From assembly GCA_047967505.1 (NCBI GenBank), contig CM106539.1: a stretch of 64,000 bases of DNA, one strand, 5' to 3'. Made by a program: the position numbers and the translations under genes. Below are positions 1 to 11,134 of this stretch, in pieces. A model generated the notes under the pieces. It saw only the letters and a program-made list of their open reading frames with translations. It ran no database searches and was not told the origin of the DNA. Origin of the DNA: Dipteris shenzhenensis. Lineage: Eukaryota > Polypodiophyta > Polypodiopsida > Gleicheniales. How positions within the stretch are numbered: the first letter of the stretch is position 1; the number at the start of each line of letters is the position of its first letter.

Positions 1-563
1 GATAGAGGAGCATTACATATGCAAATACACCGTTTACTACGATATCTGGGGGAGGTATCATTGCTTGTTCAGAGAGGGTTTTGGGCCTTTGTGTCAGGTT
101 ATGGAGTTTGAGGATCAAAGATGTCTGCGTCTACTCCTGCTAGAGATTCAATGTCGCCAATCGGCCATCTTGAGGAAGCAGACCTCTGTCAGACCCACTC
201 CCCATCCAGAGATCTGTCACTGATTTCTTTAAAGTAGTCCACCAGCTATCGTGCCACCTACACCAGCAGCAGCCTCTGCACCAACACCCCTCAGTCGCCA
301 GCAACCACCATCCTCTTCAAGCGGGATCACTTTGGATAGAGCATGTGCACTCAGTCGAGCACGGCGTCCCCAACTACCAAGGTCATGCCCCAGGCGCCCT
401 TTCCATAGACAAATTCAGGCCATCATTGCGCGACATCGGGGGCATCTGCCGAGACTTGCTGATCTCTCTGGCCTACATAGCATCATGATGGATAGACTGG
501 GATGAGCGGGAGAAAGCAGTATCTCAGATAGTTTGTATCTATAGAGTTCACCTCTTCATACCC
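1..563. other. Flank of gypsy A1, no gene recognised
   Basis: Unique-looking sequence outside the end of the gypsy A1 LTR. An 84-codon open frame on the plus strand (251-505) is rich in Pro, Ser and Arg, has no motif I recognise, and is probably chance. I see nothing else here. Confidence 0.5.
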
Positions 564-980
564 TGACACAACCCCAGCACTCCTAAAACCTCTGATCTGC
601 AAGCAAACACAAGAACACACCAAACGTGAGGAAACTGAGTAGGCTGCTCACCACCCAACCACGACTTCTACAGGATGCGATCCCGAATCAGGAGATGTCC
701 CCTCCGAGCCACGAGCTGAGCTACTGGCACGAACTCCCAACCAGATCCTAACCAGCCTGGTGTCCCATACCACCAGGTGGTGCTATGAAGCCTGGGATCT
801 GCTACTGGGCCTTGGGCTACGCTATGATGCAGGCGCGCATCCGCGACTCAATCCAAGATCAGACCTAGCACCTGGGAACAAGACTTGCTCCCATCGGCTC
901 TCTGAAAACTAAACCTCTGGGCCCTTTATATAGACTTGGGCGCCAAGCACCAAAAATAGCGAAGACCTCTAACTGGTTCG
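564..980 (-). repeat. Gypsy A1 3' LTR, distal part
   Basis: On the minus strand this part ends in ..GTGTCA. It aligns along its length with 28865-29281 of the other gypsy A copy, in opposite orientation. It stops at 980, where copia-1 begins. Bases 976-980 (GTTCG) are one copy of the copia-1 target duplication. Together with 7233-7345 it makes an LTR of about 530 bp, against 524 bp in A2. Confidence 0.88.
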
Positions 981-1184
981 TGTTGGGGTAAAGGCACATT
1001 GCCACCCCTTTATTAAAGATAGGACATCTATGACTGTCTTAAGACAGTCATAGGGTAAAACCTAATCCTAATAAAACTAATGAGTTTGTGGTGTGGCTCA
1101 TCACTTCACACCCGCACATTTGAGTCTCTCACTCTCTCTCACTCTCTCCCCCTTTTGCTCTTCTCCCTGTTTCCTTCCCTCTCA
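981..1184 (+). repeat. Copia-1 5' LTR
   Basis: A 204-bp direct repeat of 7026-7227, with TG..CA termini. It carries a CTCTCA-rich 3' half and is followed after two bases by the primer-binding site, as expected of a 5' LTR. Confidence 0.95.
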
Positions 1185-2822
1185 ACTGGTATCAGAGCCT
1201 CTTCTCCCTCTACCCTTGCCTACCCACCCCCTCGACCTCTACCTAGCCTCTGCAAGGGCAATAGCGCAGCAAGGGCCAACGGGCCAGCAGGCGGCAGCGC
1301 GAGCAGGAGCGCAGGGCGCGGGCAGGAGCGCAACTGCTAGCTGCAGCAGGGCGGCGCCGAGCCGCGCCAGCAGCTGCTAGCTGCTACAGCCTTCGGGCTT
1401 CGTCCAGGCGTCGCGCAGGTTCGCGCAGGTTCGCGCAGGTGTACGGCCGTACGGCCGTCCGTACCGTCGTCCGTACAATACGGACGTCGCCTGTCTCTTG
1501 GTGACTGCGACAGGGAGGTGTTCCCTTTTATCTGCAGGAAGCAGCGTTAGGCATCTAGGCACGCAGGCCTAGGTGGCATTTGAGGAAGATAAAGAAAATT
1601 TCGATTTTCTTCAAGAGCACAACAGGTACATTTGTACCCTGCACAGGTACACAAGTACAAAAGTACAGCAGGTACACTTTTTTTTTTGGGAAGAAGAGAA
1701 GGAGAAAGAGCACTCTGCTCTTCATTCAGGATCATCTTTCAGTTCTCAAAACTGTGTTTTCTTGAAAGTACAGCAAGTACCTTCATCTCCCTCGTGCTTG
1801 AGGTGAACAGAACCACAGTGTGTGGTTGATTGCACAGTTATCTGTTTTCGTGAAGGAAATGCCTTGATTTTGCAAAGGACTCTTATGCTTTTACTGGGTT
1901 TGAATCTCAGTTTACGGGTGAGCAGATCATAGGGCTTTTGCCTGGCAGTTGATGCTTTGTATGCCTTGAGGTAGTGTGGTGCCAGAGAGCACACATTTGC
2001 CTCGATTTCCGCAGTGTGGAGGTGACATTTTCATGCAGGTCACATTTCTTGTGCAACACTCAGAGAACTTCAGTTGAGCCACGCTTGGCCAGGGCGCATC
2101 GAGTTTACTCGGTCCCTAACTGTCCATCGTTGACAGTGCTCAAAAGGTTCCTCATTGAGTGTTTGTACGTTGGGATCTGTGTATGTCATTTCTACACAGG
2201 GCAGTATATGCATTACACTGTTGGTTGATTTTGTCAGAGAGATTTTCACATTGCATGCTACCTCAGTGTTGAGGTGTTCTTCACTTGGTTCAGGTGTCAG
2301 ATCAAGGGGCTTTTGCCCAGATTTTGTTTGAGAGCACTTGGGTTACCGACAGAGATCTTCAGATGCATTTTATCCCCTTGGCAGAAGGGTGATTGCTTGG
2401 GATTTATCCCATTTTCTGTTGCAGGTTTTGTGACAGGCTGAAGTGTCAGATTTTTTTTTGGTGTATGCCAAGTGGTTTATGCATATTAAATCAGTGCAAT
2501 ACCTCATCTGAGGTGGGAGAAGTGATCAGGACAGCAGTGTTTGTGCTTTGTCAGCTGATTATGCACTGTTAAAGCACTTGTGGAGCAGCTGCAGCATTCT
2601 GAAATTACTGTTTTTTATGCCTATTTGAGCACGGTACAGTGTTTCAAAAGGTACAGTAACTGGGGGGAATTTTCTGTTTTGCTGCAGATTTTCTGACAGT
2701 AAAAAACAGCACTATTGTGAGTGCTCCTGGCTCTTGATAGAGCAGGTTTTTTTTTCTGAGAAATCAGAATTTTATTCAGTCTTTCTTGACTTACAGGGAG
2801 TTAGGTACTTTCCTTATCTGAT
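1185..2822 (+). other. Copia-1 leader, 1.6 kb, with GTAC clusters
   Basis: Untranslated leader between the LTR and the gag ATG, unusually long for a copia element. It has no credible gene. It carries clusters of GTAC: four in 1441-1477 and six in 1625-1676, with others scattered as far as 2660. The small open frames across it look like chance. Confidence 0.75.
1187..1199 (+). promoter_or_regulatory. Copia-1 primer-binding site (initiator tRNA-Met)
   Basis: TGGTATCAGAGCC lies two bases after the LTR end. It matches the complement of the plant initiator tRNA-Met 3' end, which primes minus-strand DNA synthesis in most plant copia elements. Confidence 0.93.
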
Positions 2823-3900
2823 ATGGCATCAGGGGGAAGTGAATCATCAATTCTGAACATAAAGAAGTTGGAAGGGGCACACAATTATGCATTATGGGCA
2901 GAACAGTGTTTGAATGTACTTCTGTTAAAGAAGATTTCTAAGCCCATAAGGGTGAAGGGTGTCAAGCCATCTGACATAACAAATGATGACTGGGAAGAGC
3001 TTGATTTGTCCGCAAGGGCAGCTATCATGCTCACTATTTCTGATACTCTTGTGTTCAATGTTCAGGCTGAAAAGACCTCTTATGGCCTATGGCAGAGGCT
3101 AGAAGAGTTGTATGCCCAAAAGAGCTCAGCCAGTAAGGTTTATTGGTTGAAGAAGCTGGTTGATCTTCGCATGAAGGAAGGTACAGCTATGACCTCACAC
3201 TTGAGTGAGTTCAATGCCATCTTTACACAGCTTATTGCACAGGGATTGAACCTTGATGAGGAGTTCAAGGCTACTTTCTTGCTGTGTACCCTCCCTGAGA
3301 GTTGGGACACTTTCAAGACCACCCTGTCAAATTCGAATGTCACTCTTATGTATGCTGATGTAGAGAGCTCTCTCCTTATGGAGGAGATGAGCAGGAAGAA
3401 TAATGCGAGCAGCAAGTCTTCAAATGCCCTGCAGGTACAGGATAGAGGCAGGACTCAGCAGAAGGGGAGATCTGCTAGTAAGTCCAAATCCCGCAGTCAG
3501 TCCCGTGGTAAAAAGGATATTGAATGCTTTTACTGTGGCAAGAAGGGACATGTGAAGTCTAAGTGCTTCAAGTTCATACGGGATCAGAAAGCCAAGAAGG
3601 CTGAAACAAAGGATGCAGGCAATGGAAGCAAAGGCAAAGGCAAGGCCAAGGCAGATGACTTGGATGCAGTGAATGTTGCAGCAGAGGACAGTGACAGTGA
3701 CATACATGATGTTTTATGCTCTTCTGCTGTAATAGCACATGCTTTGGTTATTGATGGCCATGACATGCACACCTGGCTCGTGGACTCAGGTGCTTCTTTT
3801 CATGTTACTCCTCATAGGGAGTGGTTTACTTCCTACACAGGTACTTATGGAGTTGTTCATCTTGGGAACACTATGCATGTCAGATTGCAAGGATTGGCAG
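2823..3900 (+). pseudogene. Copia-1 Gag and protease
   Basis: The ATG at 2823 opens a Gag with the copia capsid-type N terminus (the YALWAEQCLNVLL region), a basic Arg/Ser/Lys stretch, and a nucleic-acid-binding zinc knuckle CFYCGKKGHVKSKCF (C-X2-C-X4-H-X4-C) near residues 234-248. The aspartic protease follows, with an intact catalytic WLVDSGASFHVT near residue 320. The frame is lost close to 3890, and the downstream coding sequence continues in another frame. Gag packages the RNA in virus-like particles and the protease cleaves the polyprotein. These are family knowledge, not shown here. Confidence 0.9.
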
Positions 3901-5465
3901 TATACAGATAGTGTTCCCTGATGGACGCACTTTCATGCTTGATGGTGTTCGCCATGTGCCGCAAATCAAGAAAAATCTGATTAGCACTGGCTTATTGGAT
4001 GACAGTGGTTACCACACCACATTTGGGGATTCCAAATGGGTGATTACTGATGGCCAGGCTGTAGTGGCTGAGGGTTTTAAGAGTGATACCTTGTACCCTC
4101 TTTATGTTTCCAGTGTGGGTAATCATGTTGTTGCCATAACCGAGCTGCCAAAGGTTTCATTGTGGCATAGCCGGTTGGGACACATGTCTGTTAAAGGAAT
4201 GCAAGAACTGTCACGTTTGGGTTATCTGCCGTCTCTTTCTTTTTCAGATTTGCCTACTTGTGATCATTGCATATTTGGCAAGCATTCTGTGACTCCTCAT
4301 AAGAGGAGGACTCCCCAGAATAGAGCACCGCTTGATCTAGTACACACTGATTTGTGTGAGATGCCACAGTTATCACTAGGGGGTGCAAAATATTTTATTA
4401 CTTTCATTGATGATGCCACACGCAAAGTGTGGGTCTATTTCTTGAAGCATAAGGGCGATGCCTTAGATGCTTTCAAGAAGTTTGTCGCTCAGGTTGAGAA
4501 TCGGACAGGTCGTAGGCTGAAATGCCTCAGATCCGATAATGGGGGTGAGTATGTGTCACATGCTTTTGTGCAGTTTTGCGAAGCTAAGGGCATTAAACAG
4601 GAACTCACAGCCCCTCATAATGCATCTCAAAACGGTGCAAGTGAGCGGATGAATCGAACTATTCAGGAGAAGGTTCGATGTATGTTGTCTTATGCTGCAT
4701 TACCCCATGGCTTTTGGGCAGAAGCCGTGCAAACAGTAGTTCACATTATTAACAGGTCGCCAAACAAGGCTTTGGAGTCGAAAGTGCCAGAGGAGGTGTG
4801 GTCTGGCAAGCCACCTTCATATAAGCACTTACGTGTATTTGGCTGCGAGTGCTTTGCTCATGTACGCAAAGAACTGCGCACCAAACTGGATCCAAAGTCT
4901 ATCAGATGCATCTTTATGGGTTATGGTGACGAAGGTGAAATGGGGTACAGGTTATGGGATCCCGTTAAACGGAAGATTATACGCAGCAATGATGTCATCT
5001 TTAAAGAGGATAGTGTACACAAGGAACCCGTGCAACCTGTGGAATACAGGAGGGTTATTTATGATGATGTTGGACAGCAAAGAATGCCCATTTATATGCA
5101 GCAGCAGGCTGCTGCAGATAACCCTGTTCAAGAAAGTATACAGGCTGAAAATCAGCAAGATAATTTTGCCAATGATGCACCACTGGATATGCCAGCAGAT
5201 GGGGCTGTAGAACAGCCAGATATGGTGGTACAGCCACCCGTCATGCATGACGAACAGGCTGGACAGCAGCCTAATCCGGAACATTTTGTTAGGAGGAGCA
5301 CCCGTGTACAACGGCCTCCTGCCAGGTTTGTTCCAGGAGCCAATAATGTGGCTGATTATATCATGCTGACAGATTGTGGTGAGCCTTCCAGCTTCAAGGA
5401 AGCTATGGGAAGAACAGAGAAAAAGAAGTGGGAGAAAGCCATGCAGTCAGAAATGGACTTCAAAA
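3890..5465 (+). pseudogene. Copia-1 integrase region
   Basis: This picks up the polyprotein just after the protease. It contains the GAG-pre-integrase zinc-binding region (HSRLGHMS.., CDHCIFGKHS) and the integrase catalytic core. The acidic triad is visible in context as VHTDLCEMP, LRSDNGGEY and NGASERMNR, so the core looks intact. The copia-type integrase tail (GYGDEGEMGYRLWDP) and a Gln/Pro-rich linker follow. The true reading frame is left near 5465. A start at 3821 would be an artefact: these codons belong to the polyprotein begun at 2823. Confidence 0.9.
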
Positions 5466-6410
5466 TGATACATGGGACTTGGTGCAGCTACCTGCAGGCA
5501 GAAAGGTTTTGCCATGCAAGTGGGTTTACAAAGTCAAAGTGGATTCAAATGCTTTACCGAGGTATAAGGCCAGATTGGTTGCCAAGGGATTTAAGCAGGA
5601 GAAGGGCATTGACTTTGATGAGATCTTTTCCCCTGTAGTCAAGATGACTACTTTGAGAGCAGTGTTAGCTCTTGTTGCTCATGACGACATGGATTTATGT
5701 CAGATGGATGTGAAGATAGCTTTTCTTCACGGAGATCTCCATGATGAGATCTATATGAGTCAGCCAGAGGGATATGCTGTTAAAGGGAAAGAGCAGCTTG
5801 TGTGTAAGCTCAAGAGGAGCTTGTATGGACTCAAGCAGGCGCCAAGAGAATGGTACAAGAAGTTTGATGCCTTCATGCAGTCCCAAGGGTATCATAGGTG
5901 TGAGACCGATCATTGCTTGTACACCAAACGGGCAAAGGATGGCAGTTTGATGCTACTCATTCTATATGTGGATGACATGCTTATTGCCAGTAAATCTCAG
6001 CATGAGATTAGTGCTTTGAAGAAACAACTGCATAAGTCTTTTGACATGAAAGACTTGGGTGATGCAAATCATATTCTTGGCATGCGGATTACTCGTGACA
6101 GGTCCAAGGGACTTTTGTTTCTGTCACAAAAGGAGTACATTGACAAAGTACTGCAGAGGTTTAAAATGGAGGGGGAGAAGTCTATTAGTACCCCGTTGCC
6201 TCCACATTTAAAACTCAGCAGTAAGGACAGCCCCAGATCAGATGATGATAAGGCTGAGATGGCCAAGGTTCCGTATGCATCTGCAGTTGGTTCTTTGATG
6301 TATGCCATGGTTGCCACTCGTCCGGATATTGCTTTTGCGGTGGGAGTCATCAGCAGGTATATGGCAAATCCAGGCAAGCGGCACTGGGAAGCAGTGAAAA
6401 GGTGTCTTGA
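5465..6410 (+). pseudogene. Copia-1 reverse transcriptase
   Basis: Copia-type RT, recognisable from TWDLVQLPAGRKVLPCKWVYK through QMDVKIAFLHGDL, SLYGLKQAPREWY and the active-site box [13 protein letters not shown] (YVDD, near 5962-5976). All the classical RT blocks are present. The sequence is shifted out of frame near 6410, within the usual VKRxLRYLKGT motif. As read, the frame carries unrelated residues to a stop at 6453. Confidence 0.93.
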
Positions 6411-6925
6411 GGTATCTCAAGGGTACCAAAGACTTGTGCATATGCTATGGTAGGCAGGATGCATTGGTGCATGGTTTTACAGATTCAGACTATGCAGGGA
6501 ATGCAGATAACCGGAAGTCTACTACCGGTTATATTTTCACATTTGCAGGAGGTGCTATATCATGGGTATCTCGGTTGCAGAAATGTGTTGCACTGTCAAC
6601 TACTGAAGCTGAATATGTTGCAGCCACTGAGGCTTGCAAGGAAGCAATATGGCTTACTCGGCTGGTGGGAGACTTGGGCATTACAGGAGATATGCCAGTT
6701 TTGCATTCTGATAGTCAGAGTGCTATCATGTTGGCAAAGAATCCGGCCTTTCATCAGAAGACCAAGCACATAGATGTGAAATATCATTTCATCAGGGAGG
6801 TACTGGAAGACAAGCGACTTGAGCTTGTGAAGGTGCATACTGATGATAATCCTGCAGATTTGCTCACTAAGAGCTTGCCTACAGAGCGGTTTGCACATTG
6901 CCGCCACATCATGGGATTAGGATAA
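6407..6925 (+). pseudogene. Copia-1 RNase H
   Basis: C-terminal RNase H domain in the frame after the third shift. Catalytic-site motifs are visible: FTDSDYAGN, STTEAEYVAA and HSDSQSAIML, followed by KHIDVKYHFIRE and DNPADLLTKSLP. The stop at 6923-6925 is the natural end of the copia polyprotein, about 100 bp before the 3' LTR. Confidence 0.93.
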
Positions 6926-7013
6926 GACCATTCTTATTTTATGGTCTTGTATACAGTAATTGTATATTGCTGTAATTTTTTATTCTTTTCTCCCCTTTAG
7001 GCACATTGGCCTT

Positions 7014-7025
7014 TAGGTGGGACGT
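7014..7025 (+). promoter_or_regulatory. Copia-1 polypurine tract
   Basis: A short purine-rich run (AGGTGGGACG) directly abuts the 3' LTR at 7026, where plus-strand synthesis would be primed. It is short and interrupted by pyrimidines. Confidence 0.65.
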
Positions 7026-7227
7026 TGTTGGGGTAAAGACACATTGCCACCCCTTTATTAAAGATAGGACATCTATGACTGTCTTAAGACAGTCATAGGG
7101 TAAAACCTAATCCTAATAAAACTAATGAGTTTGTGGTGTGGCTCATCACTTCACACCCGCACATTTGAGTCTCTCACTCTCTCACTCTCTCCCCCTTTTG
7201 CTCTTCTCCCTGTTTCCTTCCCTCTCA
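7026..7227 (+). repeat. Copia-1 3' LTR
   Basis: 202-bp direct repeat of 981-1184. Followed immediately by GTTCG, the second copy of the target duplication. Confidence 0.95.
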
Positions 7228-7232
7228 GTTCG

Positions 7233-7345
7233 TACCTTGCCACTCAACCCGAGAATCAAGCCTGCCTAGCTCTAAGCCTCCCCAAGCTACCTGAGCTAGT
7301 CTTGTGTACCCAGTACACGTTAGATACCAATCCATGCACATGACA
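7233..7345 (-). repeat. Gypsy A1 3' LTR, proximal part
   Basis: On the minus strand this begins TGTCATGTGC and aligns with 28758-28870 of A2. It continues at 980 on the other side of copia-1. A purine-rich stretch (ctcctctaag on the plus strand) beside its start is the likely polypurine tract. Confidence 0.85.
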
Positions 7346-7358
7346 TACTTCACCTCCT

Positions 7359-8177
7359 CTAAGAACTCACTCCTAAGTTCGCTAAAAAACTGAGAAACGT
7401 CCTCTGGAGGTCCTGTAATGTCTCCCATGTTGCATCCTCAACACGATCCTTCCACTTGATCTTGTATTCCGTAATAGTTCTAATACGAATCTGTCTTTCA
7501 TGAAATTCAAGAATACTCTCAAGCTCGTGTGGAATAAAAGTCAAATCTGTAACCTCTATTATTTCTTCAGGAGAAACAAGTTGATCATCCGCACCCAGTA
7601 ACTCTTTCAGTCTACTAACATGAAATACTGGATGTACTTTAACATCAAGAGGCAATTCTAGTTTATATGCAACTGGTCCAATTCTTTTAATAACCTTGAA
7701 CGGACCACAGTATCTGGGGGATAACTTTGGAACCAAACCAGTACTTAGGCTCTTGGATTCCTTGGGAATACGCAAATATACCATCGTTCCTTCAAAGAAC
7801 ACTCTAGGTGAATGATGTCTATTAGCATAAAATATGTCCTGATCTTAGGCACTTCTAATAGACTCCTTGGAAAACTGCAACATTTCTTCCATGTCTTGCA
7901 AGAATGTCTTTGCAGCATCGTGTTGGATTCCCTTTAACCCAACCATAACTGGTGACTTAGGTTGAAACCCGTACATAAGCATAAAAGGACTGTAACCAGT
8001 GCTCGAATGCTTTGCACTGTTATAAGCAAATTCTATCATAGGTAGATAATCTTCCCATGAAGACTGTCTCTTAGAAACGTATGCCCGAATCATATCTTTA
8101 ACCAATTGGTTGACCTTCTCTGTATTGCCATCAGATTCTGCATGGTCTGAGGAACTCATACTTAAAGTAGTTTCCAA
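7359..8177 (-). pseudogene. Gypsy A1 integrase C terminus and chromodomain
   Basis: Two open pieces in one frame (8177-7845 and 7802-7359). They carry the end of the integrase core (HAESDGNTEKVNQLV, with the third catalytic acid), the conserved YNSAKHSSTGYSPF block, the [19 protein letters not shown] beta-barrel, the [14 protein letters not shown] motif, and a chromodomain-like end ([16 protein letters not shown], then [17 protein letters not shown]). Chromodomains of this clade are thought to guide integration to heterochromatin. An in-frame stop lies between the two pieces. Confidence 0.9.
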
Positions 8178-8181
8178 CTTC

Positions 8182-8958
8182 TCAAAAAAAAATGTCCAGA
8201 AAGTTACTTGTAAACTTCGAGTCCATGTCGCTGACTATGTCAGAGGGCAAACCATACAGCTTAAACAAGTGGTCCACAAACTCGTGAGCCAGCTGAACAG
8301 CTGAGATAGTTGTTCTAGTAGGTAAGAATCTAGCCATTTTTGTTAGATGGTCCACTATGACCCAAATGGAGTCATGACCCTTGCGCGTTCTAGGCAAACC
8401 CGTAATAAAATCCATGGAAATACTTTTCCATTTATTACCTGGGATTTGCGATGGCCGTAATAAACCCGCGCTTCTAGGTCGTTCGGCCTTAGTAACCTGA
8501 CAAACCCGGCAACCTACCACATAGTTTTCAATAAATGCACGCATCTTAGGCCAATAAAAGGTATGCTTCACAAGAGACAGAGTCCGATGTATACCTGGAT
8601 GCCCAGCACTAGGAGCATCATGACACTCCCAAAGAATCTTGGATCGAAGATTTGAAACATCTGGCACACATATCTTTCCATTCCGGAACAGCAAGCCGTT
8701 CCTAATCATCCACTGACCTCCCGCCGCCTGTACCATAGGTGGCACAATCCTTGAGTCATGGTCAGCCATGAAGCTCCCATCCTGGACTTTCTGCCAATAA
8801 GAACTGAAATGACTATCGGTTGCACAAAGCCCTCTCAAGGATTGAAATAGGTTTGAGGATATTTCTGTAAATGACATAGCATTTACAAACTTGACTCGAC
8901 TTAAGGCATCCGTCACACTATTCAGCGAACCCTTTCGATAACGTATTTCAAAATTCAA
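8182..8958 (-). pseudogene. Gypsy A1 integrase N terminus and core
   Basis: Contains the end of RNase H (KGSLNSVTDALSRV), the HHCC zinc-binding integrase N terminus (HPGIHRTLSLVKHTFYWP, then CRVCQVTKA), and the core with SMDFITGLPRTRKGHDSIW (first Asp). At the second catalytic site it reads DIVSDMDSKFTS, the gypsy position usually occupied by DRD. A frameshift around 8180 separates it from the third catalytic acid. Confidence 0.9.
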
Positions 8959-9483
8959 AATCTTGCATTAATTCTGCCCATCTAGCCTTCCTTTCCCTCA
9001 ATTCAGACCCATCACACACATACTTGATTGACTAGTGATCAGTCAATACAAGAAACTTCGAACCATACAAGTAGTTACTCCAAACCTTCAGAGCATACAC
9101 AACTGCATAGAGTTCTTGTTCTAGTGTGGGCCAACGATATTGGGTGTCATTTAGCTTCTTACTCTCAAAAGCTACAGGTCTGCCCTCTTCGAATAAAGCT
9201 GCCCCAATCACAAAATCACTCGCATCAGCCTCTAGAACATAAGGCCGGGTAGGATCGGGTAATGCAAGAATGGGTGCTTCCTTGATAGTTAACTTTAAGG
9301 TTTGTTCAATGCATCATTCCAAGAGATCGGCTGGGTAGACCTGCATCCACGACCTTTCAATATGTTTGTCAGGGGTGCCATGATGTGTGAATAATCACGC
9401 ACAGACTTCCGTAGAAAAACCGTGAATCCTAGGAAAGAACGAAGTTGTTTCACAGTCTGAGGGATAGGCCATTCTAAAACCTT
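8959..9483 (-). pseudogene. Gypsy A1 RNase H, eroded
   Basis: No long frame survives. By alignment with 26640-27130 of A2, the minus strand still encodes pieces of the RT thumb and RNase H, including the remains of VLEADASDFAIGAAL, FESKKL and FLVLTDHQSI. Several small indels and stops break it up. Confidence 0.75.
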
Positions 9484-10332
9484 CTACATACGATCAAGAT
9501 CAATGCTAATACCTTCTAAAGAAATCTTGTGTCGTAAGTAAATGATCTCCTTCATAAAGAAGTCACATTTACTCATCTTGGCGTAGAGTTTATGCTGTCT
9601 TAGAATAACTAAAACAATCCGGAGGTCTCCTATGTGATCCTCTAGCATTCGGCTATATACCAAGATGTCATCTAAGAACACGACAACAAATTTGCCCAAA
9701 AAATCTCGGAACAAATCGTTCATCATTTGCTGGAAGGTAGTACGAGTATTGGTCAAACCAAAAGGTAATACGAGAAACTCGTAGTGGCCATACCTAGTTC
9801 GGAATGCGGTTCTATCTATGTATTTAGCATAGATACGGATTTGGTGATAACCCGTATACAAATCAATCTTAGTGAAATACTTCGCTCCGGCCAAACGGTC
9901 TATCAAATCATCGGAACGAGGAAGAGGGTATTAATTCTTAATTGTCACTTTATTCAATCGTTTATAATCTATACACATTCTCCACGAATTATTTTTCTTC
10001 TTTCTTAAGAGGACAAGTGCTCCCCAAGGTGATTTACTTGGGCGAATATAGCCCATATTCAGATAATCTTGTAGCTGTGAAGCTAACTCATCCTCCTCAA
10101 GCTCGCTCATCCTATAAGCTAGAACACGAATAGGTTGAGCCCCAGGTACTAAATCTATGCGATGGTCTACTGCTCGTTCTGGAGGTAAAACTTCCAGCAG
10201 TTGAGCAGGGAATACATCCATGAAATCATCCACCAACGTTCTCAATTCATGGTGTTCAAACACACTTAAATCATTTTTGTTATTAACAGAGACAAGAAAT
10301 GAAGAAAGCGGAATCAAAACACATTGATACAC
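9484..10332 (-). pseudogene. Gypsy A1 reverse transcriptase
   Basis: Two pieces in one frame (10332-9931 and 9906-9484). Ty3-type RT blocks are visible: [22 protein letters not shown], the [20 protein letters not shown] block, [25 protein letters not shown], the [10 protein letters not shown] block, and the active site VVVFLDDILVYS (FLDD). The break between 9907 and 9930 is an in-frame stop. The equivalent region of A2 is more continuous. Confidence 0.92.
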
Positions 10333-10352
10333 ATCATAATGAGAAGTGTTTA

Positions 10353-11134
10353 TTATATTCCGAAGCTACATCGCAGATACAAAAGGTCCTTGAGAATATT
10401 ATCACACTGAATACAAAATTGGGTGTCCTTATCCAAAAAAGAAAGGGTATGCTCTTTCCATCCAATCCAAATATCGTGGGTTTTAAACCACTCTATTCCG
10501 ATTAACCAGTCCACATGCTCCAAGTGCAATTTGGATAGAAAGTGCTTCAATCTTGCGATCCCAAAACTGCTTCCTAGCTGGTGTGATCGCTAGGTATCGT
10601 GGACAGGCCCATCTTCTGCACAAGTTTGTAATTAACAAAGTTCTGAGAGCTGCCCTGGTCAAAGAGAATGTGAACTCTTTGGTCCCTAACTTCTCCATAA
10701 ACTCGGAAAAGATCATGGGAACCAAATAACGAATTATTAAAAGTGCAATTACAAGAAAGTGGACAGGTAATGACATTTACAGAAATACCTGTCATCGAAA
10801 CTTGATTAGCTCCCTTAGTTTTGGTACCTAGACCCGCATGGAGCTTCGGTCCCGACGGTTGCATCTGGTTCTTGCGCTTAGGACAATAATTCCTAGTGTG
10901 GCCCCGCTCCTCGCATATGAAGCAACGTCTTTCTTTCTTTAACTTCAATGTACAAAGGAAACGGGCACGACCATTCTTCATCTGAGTCGAATGCTTCTTG
11001 GAGGCGTTGTCTATAGACTTCGACTCCCCGGTACCAGTTGTAGATAGGAAAAACTTCCTCTTGTTCTTCCCACTCGTGTCAACAATTGTGGTTCCCATTT
11101 GCGCTAGCCATGGTATCATCATAGATGTGCGCAT
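10353..11134 (-). pseudogene. Gypsy A1 CCHC knuckle and aspartic protease
   Basis: The minus strand carries one zinc knuckle, CFICEERGHTRNYC (near 10880-10930), then a retropepsin-like region around 10640 with LFDQGSSQNFVNYKLVQKMG. The catalytic triplet reads D-Q-G where D-S/T-G is usual. A frameshift follows. The downstream piece (WLIGIEWFKTHDIWI) resembles the end of gypsy proteases, D-x-LLGMxWL. Confidence 0.82.

Larger units (their letters stand above)
981..7227 (+). mobile_element. Ty1/copia element copia-1, complete, recently inserted
   Basis: A 6.2-kb element with LTRs at 981-1184 and 7026-7227, both beginning TGTTGGGG and ending CTCA. It is flanked by the 5-bp target duplication GTTCG (976-980 and 7228-7232). 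Primer-binding site, long leader, gag, protease, integrase, RT, RNase H and polypurine tract occur in copia order. The two LTRs differ by about one substitution and one small CT-repeat indel, which suggests recent insertion. Even so, gag-pol is split by three frameshifts, near 3890, 5465 and 6410. The element lies inside the 3' LTR of gypsy A1. Confidence 0.96.

Noticed and set aside
251-505. 84-codon open frame on the plus strand
   Set aside because: Low-complexity Pro/Ser/Arg composition, no motif, no neighbouring coding signal.
1080-1562. Open frames in the copia-1 LTR and leader
   Set aside because: They run through the LTR, the primer site and the GTAC cluster, and their sequence repeats in the 3' LTR without being coding there.
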